Part shown: piece by piece, positions 15,002 to 21,126 of the stretch
How positions within the stretch are numbered: the first letter of the stretch is position 1
Layout of the letters: each line of letters opens with the position of its first letter
From: JANMEB01 sp041740495
Lineage (GTDB): Bacteria > Planctomycetota > Planctomycetia > Pirellulales > Pirellulaceae
Direction: 5' to 3'
NCBI GenBank assembly: GCA_041740495.1
Contig: JBGSLW010000337.1
Location: 1 to 25,650 of the forward strand
DNA: 25,650 bases
Made by a program: the position numbers and the translations under genes
The notes under the pieces: generated by a model
Told to the model about the DNA's origin: nothing
The model's input: the letters and a program-made list of their open reading frames with translations, nothing else
Database searches by the model: none

Positions 15002-15349
15002 ATTCACCTATCGAATGTTTTCAACGTACGTTGTCGTGCACCAGGGTATTGTAGCGGAGGTTGCCAGCAACACTAGGCTTTGCCCAAAAACACAGTTTCG
15101 CGTGCAATTGAGATCCGCCGCATGACGCTCGCCGGTTTGCTCGTATATTCGTAAAGGGAAACCGCGGCTAGCGCCGTGCGGCCAATGTGTTGGGACGCGG
15201 CTAGCGCCGTGCGGCCAATGCTCTGGGTCGTCGCGGCAGGTTTATCGAATTCCGTCGCTTTCCGCGAGCGTCGTTACGCGAATCGTTAGAAAGCGTAGTC
15301 GAACTACGCAATTCTGCCGATAGCAATACAGGCAGCGGGCCGACTTCAC
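15002..15349. other. Intergenic region between divergent desaturase and helicase genes
   Basis: No gene seen. It holds the 25-bp repeat pair at 15163-15220 and a hairpin at 15293-15309 (GCGTAGT, CGA, ACTACGC) shortly before the helicase promoter. No T tract follows that hairpin on either strand. Confidence 0.6.
15163..15220. repeat. Two identical 25-bp direct repeats
   Basis: Copies at 15163-15187 and 15196-15220 are identical, begin CGCGGCTAGCGCCGTGCGG and end CCAATG, with a 33-bp period. Each contains the palindrome GGCTAGCGCC-like core. The style matches short interspersed units seen in planctomycete intergenic DNA. Confidence 0.85.
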
Positions 15350-15378
15350 TTGCCAGAATAAGTTTCTTCGCGTATACT
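15350..15378 (+). promoter_or_regulatory. Sigma-70 promoter of the DEAD-box helicase
   Basis: TTGCCA (15350-15355), 17-bp spacer, TATACT (15373-15378): the best sigma-70 match I see in the window. The start of transcription would be near 15385, giving a leader of about 350 nt. Confidence 0.65.
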
Positions 15379-15384
15379 CCGTGC

Positions 15385-15733
15385 AGGATTTGATATTTCT
15401 CTGAAACTCAATCGGATTCATTCCGTTGCCACGCGTTCGGCCAGGGGAGACAGGGCCGGGGCAAATTGCCCCACTTGGTTTCTTCTTGTTGGATATTGTC
15501 GGCCTGGAGTTGCTGGTGCGAGCGGCGAAATCGTCGCCTTTTCGCCAGCAATCTTGAGACCTCCAGAGTATGCGCCGCTGTGGCGCCATCCATGTGCTGG
15601 GCTTTATTCATAGGCCAGCGATTTCACTGGTTGATCGAACCGTTGTCCGGGTCTCGCGTCACCGACTTGCGCATTCGAGCAATGAGCGTTCGGGGATTCG
15701 ATGCGAGACGACGCATTTTTTTGAGGAACACAC
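15385..15733 (+). promoter_or_regulatory. Long structured 5' leader of the helicase mRNA (candidate)
   Basis: About 350 nt between the promoter and the TTG start carry no convincing ORF but several hairpins: GGGGCA/TGCCCC (15458-15472), GGCGA/TCGCC (15524-15538) followed by TTTT, and GCGCC/GGCGC (15572-15586). The second looks like a weak terminator, so part of the transcript may stop there, either as an attenuator or as a separate small RNA of about 155 nt. Cold-shock helicase genes in other bacteria have long regulatory leaders; the parallel is inferred. Confidence 0.4.
15524..15542 (+). terminator. Weak terminator-like hairpin in the helicase leader
   Basis: GGCGA (15524-15528) and TCGCC (15534-15538) with a 5-nt loop, then four T. 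Short stem and short T tract, so at most partial termination. Confidence 0.3.
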
Positions 15734-17005
15734 TTGGACACTGTTGAAGACGTCACATTTGAGAAGCTGCAACTCCTTCCCCAATTGCAACGCGCGTTGC
15801 TAGACGCGGAGTATCGGCAACCCACACCGATTCAAGCGCAGGCGATTCCCCCGGCGATGGCTGGCCGCGATATCTTGGGAAAAGCCCAAACCGGAACGGG
15901 CAAGACCGCTGCGTTTGCCTTGCCGATCCTCCACCATTTGGGAACAAACAACCAGGCGGCGATTCGGCATCGGCCGGTGGCGTTGGTCTTGGCGCCCACC
16001 CGCGAGCTGGCGGTGCAAATCGCCGAGAGCTTCGCGTCGTACGGGAAGCACTTGCGGCTGCGGACGGCTTTGGTTTTCGGCGGAGTCAGCCAGATGCATC
16101 AAGTCCGCGCGTTGGAACGTGGCGTGCACTTGGTCGTTGCGACGCCAGGCCGCCTGTTGGATTTGATGCAACAAGGCCACGTTCGGCTCGACCAGCTGAA
16201 GTACTTTGTGTTGGACGAGGCGGATCGGATGCTGGATATGGGATTCTTGCCCGATCTGGAGCGGATCATGCAACGATTACCCGCCGCGCGGCAATCGCTG
16301 TTTTTCTCGGCGACGACCCCTCCCCCGATTGTGGAACTCTCCCGGCAGCTGTTGCGGGATCCGGTGCAAATCGACGTCGCGCCCCGGCGGGTCACGATCG
16401 ACGCGATCGAGCAACGGGTGATGCTGGTGGAAAACCGGGACAAGTTTCCGGCGTTGCAGACGTTGCTGGAGGACAAGCCGCAGCAGACATTGGTCTTTAC
16501 GCGTACCAAGCACGCCGCCAACAACTTGGCCAAGCGGCTGATCGCCGCGGGCGTTCAAGCGGCGGCCATCCACGGAAACAAATCGCAGTCAGCTCGGCAA
16601 GCCGCCTTGATGGCGTTTCGCCGGCGGCAGGTTCAAGTCCTGGTGGCGACGGATATCGTTGCCCGAGGGATCGATATCGATGAAATCGGTTTGGTGGTCA
16701 ATTACGACCTGCCGGACGAACCCGAGAGTTATGTGCATCGGATCGGCCGCACGGGCCGGTGCGGCGCCAGCGGCACGGCGGTCTCGTTTTGCTCGACCGA
16801 CCAGCGTTCCGAACTGCGAGCGATCGAGAAGCTGATCGGGCAACGGGTCACCCTGCACGGTACCGCCCATCGATCCGCGCAACTGCCGCGGCAGCGATCG
16901 GAATCAGAACGATCAAGGGAATCCAGGCGGACAGCGCCGCGGGGGAAATCAAACGCGAGGCGCCCAAGCTTTGGCAGGCGGTCGCGAACAGTTGGATCCC
17001 GATAA
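15734..17005 (+). CDS. DEAD-box ATP-dependent RNA helicase (RhlE-like)
   Basis: A 423-residue RNA helicase. The core has all family motifs: Q motif (F..L, PTPIQAQAIP), AQTGTGKT (about 51-58), PTRELA, GG, TPGR, DEAD (161-164), SAT (192-194), VFTRTK, ATDIVARGID and HRIGRTGR (335-342). The compact core with a basic, Ser/Arg-rich tail (QRSESERSRESRR and beyond) fits the RhlE group, involved in RNA turnover and ribosome assembly. The start is TTG, backed by GAGGAA at 15723-15728. The tail, residues about 372-423, overlaps the end of the permease gene on the other strand by 158 bp. A long leader lies upstream. Confidence 0.95.
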   Translation: MDTVEDVTFEKLQLLPQLQRALLDAEYRQPTPIQAQAIPPAMAGRDILGKAQTGTGKTAAFALPILHHLGTNNQAAIRHRPVALVLAPTRELAVQIAESFASYGKHLRLRTALVFGGVSQMHQVRALERGVHLVVATPGRLLDLMQQGHVRLDQLKYFVLDEADRMLDMGFLPDLERIMQRLPAARQSLFFSATTPPPIVELSRQLLRDPVQIDVAPRRVTIDAIEQRVMLVENRDKFPALQTLLEDKPQQTLVFTRTKHAANNLAKRLIAAGVQAAAIHGNKSQSARQAALMAFRRRQVQVLVATDIVARGIDIDEIGLVVNYDLPDEPESYVHRIGRTGRCGASGTAVSFCSTDQRSELRAIEKLIGQRVTLHGTAHRSAQLPRQRSESERSRESRRTAPRGKSNARRPSFGRRSRTVGSR

Positions 17006-18002
17006 CCACCAGCAGGCAGGCCGCCAACGCCACGAACATGTTGCGTTCCCGCCGAGCCAGCATCACGGGTATCCCCACCAGCAAGATCACCAGATCCAAC
17101 ACCGGACGCAAGATCCGGGCGTGGACTTGAACGCGTTGGCGGTTGCTACACCAAATGCTGGGATTCTTTAGCATCTTGATTTGTTGTTGCAGCGAGGCAT
17201 AGCGCTGAATTTCTTGACCGTAAGCCAGAAATTCCAGCGCGATCCCGCTGGCGATAAATAGCTCATCGGGCTGAAGCCATCCGGCATCCTTCCCAGGAAT
17301 CACCCCGCCGCGGTCTCTTAGTCCAACCTCCGGTTGCTCAGGGAGCGGCTTGGGTTCGCTGACGTTGTGAAGCACAAATCCGGCTGGATGCCAGGCGTTC
17401 GCGTCGACGGCATCGGCGTATTCGGCAACCACCCGTGTGGCGGCCGCATCCAACCCGGCAGGCAACTGAAATTCAGGCTGCTCCAGGCGGCGCTGCGCCA
17501 ACGTGACACGGCCGTTCGTGATCCAGATTCCGGTCTCGACATCTTGTTGCGGCTGGATCGATCGCGATTCGCTCCCATCCCAGTTCTGAGCGTTCCTGGC
17601 CAGCGCGACCTTGTAGCGGGGGATCCAAACCTCGCGATTGACGATCGACACCAAAAGTAATCCGGCGGTGCAGATCACGAAGGGACGGAGCATCCGGGAC
17701 GTGGGAATCCCGCAGGCCTCAACCGCTGCCAGTTCATTGGATCGTTGCATCCATGCCAACGAACCGATCGCTGCGATCAGCGCCAAGAGTGGGGCGGTCC
17801 GATCGAAGAATTCAAAAATCCGCGGCGTGTAATACTCTCGTAGGACCACGCCCAGTCCCCCCGCTTGCTTGCTGAGATCGAGGAATTCCTCGAGGTTCGA
17901 GAAAACATCCACAATCAGGTAGAGGCTGGTCAAACTGAACCAGCAGACCAGGAAGATCTTCAGGAAGGAGCGAATCAGGTAACGATCGATTATCGATAGC
18001 AA
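16848..18002 (-). CDS. LptF/LptG (YjgP/YjgQ) family permease
   Basis: About 384 residues, the inner-membrane half of the ABC complex that extracts lipopolysaccharide and passes it to the periplasmic bridge. It has the family layout: N-terminal IIDRYLIRSFLKIFLVCWFSLTSLYLIVD, two further helices (TAPLLALIAAIGSLAWMQRSNELAAVEACGI type motif), a periplasmic beta domain of about 200 residues, and three C-terminal helices (LDLVILLVGIPVML, NMFVALAACLLVVIGIQLF, AWIPLIVLIPIAAAAVA). The frame extends to 18173, but the added part is low-complexity sequence made of repeats, so I place the start at TTG 18002, just before IIDRY; no good ribosome site supports it. The last 158 bp overlap the helicase gene in antisense. 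LptF and LptG cannot be told apart here. Confidence 0.88.
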   Translation of the reverse strand: MLSIIDRYLIRSFLKIFLVCWFSLTSLYLIVDVFSNLEEFLDLSKQAGGLGVVLREYYTPRIFEFFDRTAPLLALIAAIGSLAWMQRSNELAAVEACGIPTSRMLRPFVICTAGLLLVSIVNREVWIPRYKVALARNAQNWDGSESRSIQPQQDVETGIWITNGRVTLAQRRLEQPEFQLPAGLDAAATRVVAEYADAVDANAWHPAGFVLHNVSEPKPLPEQPEVGLRDRGGVIPGKDAGWLQPDELFIASGIALEFLAYGQEIQRYASLQQQIKMLKNPSIWCSNRQRVQVHARILRPVLDLVILLVGIPVMLARRERNMFVALAACLLVVIGIQLFATACQSLGASRLISPAALSAWIPLIVLIPIAAAAVARIDGRYRAG

Positions 18003-18010
18003 CGGAATTC

Positions 18011-18078
18011 TGAAGGGTGAAGGGTGAAGGGTGACTTTCGAGGGGGTCAGTTCGTGGGGGGGGGGGAGTTCGTGGGGG
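18011..18078. repeat. Cluster of short tandem repeats and a G11 tract
   Basis: Three exact copies of TGAAGGG (18011-18031), then two copies of AGTTCGTGGGGG (18049-18060 and 18067-18078) separated by more G, giving eleven G in a row at 18056-18066. The cluster lies directly upstream of the permease start and between it and the divergent ComF-like gene, so length changes could affect either gene's leader. Confidence 0.8.
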
Positions 18079-18226
18079 TCCGACCCGAGAACGGTTACCG
18101 TGCAGCGCAACGTGTGAGGGGGGTGTTCGGTTCGACCGCCACACAGCGTATTCGATTCGGTACAATCCTCCAATAAAAGAATTGGCGAGGGATCGCTGCT
18201 AGCAATTTGGGTCCAGGAACAATTCT

Positions 18227-18982
18227 GTGGCCATGCCCGTGACGAACCGCGTGCACGCTTGGGGCGCCGCGCTGCTGGACTTGGTGTTTCCTCCGCGGTG
18301 TGTTGATTGCGGCGAACCGTCGTGTTTCGACGGTGCGCCGCATGTCTGCGACCGGTGCCGTGCGACCTGGTCGGAAGGCGATTGCGCCCCGTGCGATCGC
18401 TGTGGGGCTCGCGTGCATTCGCATCCCGTGTTGCAAGGGTGCAAGGCCTGCCATGGTCAGAGCTTTCGATTCGTGCGCGCCTGGGCGATCGGCAATTATG
18501 TGGGGGACCTGCGGAGCGCGGTTTATCGGATCAAGCGGCGCAACTTCGAGCCGTTGGCGTTTCACATGGGGCGTTGCCTGGGCCAGATCGTGGCCGCCGC
18601 GGCCCCTTCCCTGCCGATGGACCTGGTCGTTTCGGTGCCGACGCATTGGACGCGGTGGTGGACGCGGGGCGGCAACCCCGCCGAGCGGTTGGCGGCGGGT
18701 GTCGTACAGGAATTGGGGGGGCCGTTGATCCCCGATCTGCTGGGTTACGTGCGGACGACCAGAAAACAGGGGCGGCTCAGTCGGGGTCAGCGTTTGGACA
18801 ACGTGCATCGCGCGATGGCGGTGCAATCCCACTATCGCTTCGCCGGATTGCGGATTCTGGTGGTGGACGATGTGATGGCGTCGGGTGCGACGCTCAATGA
18901 AGCGGCGCGAGCCCTTCTGGCGGCCGGCGCCGGGGAGGTGTGGGCTGCGGTGGCCGCCCGGGGAACCGCCAGAAAAATCTGA
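18227..18982 (+). CDS. ComF family phosphoribosyltransferase-like protein
   Basis: A 251-residue ComF-like protein, a family with an N-terminal zinc-finger region and a type I phosphoribosyltransferase fold; linked to DNA uptake in competent bacteria, but widespread and often of unclear role. Eight cysteines form two zinc-binding sets: C25/C28 with C41/C44, and C56/C59 with C72/C75. The PRPP-binding loop ILVVDDVMASGATLNEA lies at about residues 210-226. Family segments LVFPPRCVDCG, YVGDLRSAVYRIKRR, VSVPTHWTRWWTRGGNPAERLA and RTTRKQGRLSRGQRLDNV are present. GTG at 18227 is preferred over the ATG at 18233 because AGGA at 18215-18218 is 8 nt ahead. No other competence gene is nearby. Confidence 0.93.
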   Translation: MAMPVTNRVHAWGAALLDLVFPPRCVDCGEPSCFDGAPHVCDRCRATWSEGDCAPCDRCGARVHSHPVLQGCKACHGQSFRFVRAWAIGNYVGDLRSAVYRIKRRNFEPLAFHMGRCLGQIVAAAAPSLPMDLVVSVPTHWTRWWTRGGNPAERLAAGVVQELGGPLIPDLLGYVRTTRKQGRLSRGQRLDNVHRAMAVQSHYRFAGLRILVVDDVMASGATLNEAARALLAAGAGEVWAAVAARGTARKI

Positions 18983-19012
18983 CGCAGGCGTTTGCTCGAC
19001 ATCGGCCGACGT

Positions 19013-20002
19013 TTACTTGGTCTTGCGACCCGGTTTGGGCGGATGGACTTCGGTTGGTGGAAGCTTCCGCTGGGAGTCTTTCCAGGTCATGGCCCGCCGA
19101 AGCGGTTCGATCCGCAACACGACCTCGCCGTTCTGAAAAATCCGCACCGTGCCGCTCGATTCGCTCACCACGACGGCAATCGCCTCCGTGTTTTTGCTGA
19201 TCGCTGCGCCGGCGTAGTGACGACTTCCCAAGCCCGTTGTCAACGTCAGTTCGACCGGATCGGTGTCGATGATGCGGCAACAGGACTCGACAATCCCTTC
19301 GGCCGAGATGACGAACGCGCCATCGAGCTGCGCGATTTCCTTGATCCCTTCCCGCACGCGCGGGTCCAAGAGGTTGCGCTCGCGGCGGAGATACCCTTTC
19401 ATCGGGTCGAAACCGGCGATGCGGCTGTTGGACAGTACCTTGCGATGGTCGCCGACGATCAGCATCGTACCGACCGGTTTGCCCTCGCGACCTTCGCGGC
19501 CGATTTCGACCGCCAGATCGACGACCACCTTCAAGGTGTCGAGCGGGACTTTGGTCTCGAGTTTTTGCAGGTCGCGGGCGGTCAGTCGGCCCAGGTGGTC
19601 GGTCAACTGGATCGAGCTGAAGGTGTCGAGTTGTTCGAAGTCGAAGCTGCTGTACACCGCGACCACGTGGGCGCCGGGACGGAGCAATTCATCGGCCACC
19701 GCGTCCAAGATGGCTTGCGTCAGCCGATCGTGCACGGTCATTTCCGGATTCTCGACGGCGATTTGGGGCAGCGCACTGCTGGTGGCGCGGACCAAGATCC
19801 CGGGGGCATTGCTGACGACCAACAACGTGGTTCCGCCTCGCTGCACCCCCAGCCAATCGAACACTTCCGGATCGTCAAAGACCTGGGCGATCGGACCATC
19901 CTCGATCAACAGCATCACGGCATCGGAGCTCGAATCGCGGCAAAACTGGATCGCCGCGGCGACGAAGCGGAGCATACCGTGCTTGGCGGGATCCAGAGTC
20001 AT
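19013..20002 (-). CDS. Diadenylate cyclase (DAC domain), DacZ-like architecture
   Basis: A 329-residue protein predicted to make cyclic di-AMP from ATP. The C-terminal DAC domain has the catalytic DGA (about residues 227-229, LDGAFVIS) and the RH motif (GLGSRHYAGAAIS, about 255-267), followed by AIAVVVSESSGTVRIFQNGEV. Instead of the membrane helices of CdaA or the DNA-binding part of DisA, it has a soluble N-terminal alpha/beta region of about 190 residues (DAVMLLIEDG, TLLVVSNAPGI, GAHVVAVYSSFDFEQLDTFSSIQL), an order I recall from archaeal DacZ. The position after RH is Tyr rather than the usual Arg. A Lys/Pro-rich tail ends the protein. ATG at 20002 is favoured by the domain start, though no ribosome site is evident. 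It follows the HEAT-repeat gene and converges on the ComF-like gene with a 30-bp gap. Confidence 0.88.
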   Translation of the reverse strand: MTLDPAKHGMLRFVAAAIQFCRDSSSDAVMLLIEDGPIAQVFDDPEVFDWLGVQRGGTTLLVVSNAPGILVRATSSALPQIAVENPEMTVHDRLTQAILDAVADELLRPGAHVVAVYSSFDFEQLDTFSSIQLTDHLGRLTARDLQKLETKVPLDTLKVVVDLAVEIGREGREGKPVGTMLIVGDHRKVLSNSRIAGFDPMKGYLRRERNLLDPRVREGIKEIAQLDGAFVISAEGIVESCCRIIDTDPVELTLTTGLGSRHYAGAAISKNTEAIAVVVSESSGTVRIFQNGEVVLRIEPLRRAMTWKDSQRKLPPTEVHPPKPGRKTK

Positions 20003-20140
20003 GGGGAGCTGTCGGGGCGGATTTTGAAGCGCTGGCCCGGATGTGCGGTCCACCGAGCGGCCGTGGCTTAAAGAATGTAAACAATTTGCCAGTCGCCACA
20101 AGCCGGTGGGTCGGCGCTGCCGGGAGATCGGTCGTCGGCG

Positions 20141-20878
20141 TCAGCGGCGCAACGTCTCGTCGACCGCTGGCTCCGTCGACTGTTCGGCGACGCGCGTGGT
20201 GGGGCTCGCGGGGGGCGCTACATTCTGCGCGTACTCGCGCCACGCCGCGATATCATGTCCAAACTTCTGGCCGGTGACGGCTTGCAACGAATCCGCGGCG
20301 CGGATCTGGAGCGCCACGGAGTTTCTATCCTCCAGCGCCAGGGCCAGCGCTTGGATCGCTCCAGGCTCCGGGAAATTCTGCAATTGGCGGGCCGCCGCGA
20401 TCCGTACGTCGATATCGGTATCGGCGCCCAAGATTTCCTGGAGTGCCCGAAGCGACGCCACGTTTGCCTGGCTGCCGCAGGCGTGCACCGCGGCCAGACG
20501 CACCTCCGAACTGGGATCTTGGGCAGCGCGAAGTAAACCGGATTCTGCGGTCGGAGCATCCAATTGCCCCAGCAGTTTCACCGCCTCGATCCGCTCCAGT
20601 CGGATCGGGCTGGTATCGATGATTTCGACCAGAGTTTGGGCGGCGTGTTCTTGATCGGCGGGGGTCCCGTGCGACGCCGATCGGACAGTTGCCCGCAGAT
20701 TTTCCCTCTTGGCGTGCAGCGTCTGCGCAAATCGTTCTTCGTCCGCCCAGCGTTTCAACGCCCAAGGCGCGACGTATCCGGTTCGCCAGAGCGGACCTTT
20801 AGCGCAACCTCCGGCCAAAAAAACCAGTAGCGGCAACAGCATCCACCCGCATCGGCATCGAGAGATGAAGGGCATCAT
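20141..20878 (-). CDS. HEAT-repeat lipoprotein
   Basis: A 245-residue envelope protein of unknown function. Starting at ATG 20878, residues 1-25 form a lipoprotein signal (WMLLPLLVFLAGGC, lipid-carrying Cys at about 25). From about residue 75 there are HEAT-like helical repeats with the usual pattern of Leu/Ala helices ending in charged turns: IRLERIEAVKLLGQLDAPTA, PSSEVRLAAVHACGSQANVA, TDIDVRIAAARQLQNFPEPGA and a further copy with LQIRAADSLQAVTGQKFG. Such repeats bind partner proteins. The end is Pro/Thr-rich. The frame reaches 21043, but the added residues are Arg-rich and would bury the signal. It sits 138 bp ahead of the cyclase gene on the same strand and 248 bp after the tyrosine kinase gene. 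Confidence 0.82.
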   Translation of the reverse strand: MMPFISRCRCGWMLLPLLVFLAGGCAKGPLWRTGYVAPWALKRWADEERFAQTLHAKRENLRATVRSASHGTPADQEHAAQTLVEIIDTSPIRLERIEAVKLLGQLDAPTAESGLLRAAQDPSSEVRLAAVHACGSQANVASLRALQEILGADTDIDVRIAAARQLQNFPEPGAIQALALALEDRNSVALQIRAADSLQAVTGQKFGHDIAAWREYAQNVAPPASPTTRVAEQSTEPAVDETLRR

Positions 20879-21126
20879 GTCATTCGGATGAAATAAGGAC
20901 AAGTTCGACGCACCGCCCACGGCAATCGTCCGAGTGCCGGAACTGGTTGGCCGTCGGCGCCGGGTTCCCCAGGATCGATCGCGAGGGCCGGGACGAAAAT
21001 CCGTCCGCGCCGCGAGCCATCGGAATCGCGCGGCCCGGTCCAACGGCGGAGACTAGCAGAGCAGCCGGGGGACGGAAACAGCGATTCCGCCCGATCGGCC
21101 GGTAGAGCATGCTAGCGGCGGAACCG

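Noticed and set aside
15408..15611. 67-codon minus-strand frame opposite the helicase leader
   Set aside because: It has an ATG and a plausible-looking basic peptide but no ribosome site or known family, and it lies opposite a promoter and leader. Kept open only if homologues are found.
18227..18982. Sign of a DNA-uptake (competence) locus around the ComF-like gene
   Set aside because: No other competence genes flank it, and ComF-like proteins occur widely in non-competent bacteria.
18992..20071. 359-codon plus-strand frame opposite the diadenylate cyclase
   Set aside because: Antisense shadow; the minus strand has the DGA and RH motifs in a complete DAC domain.
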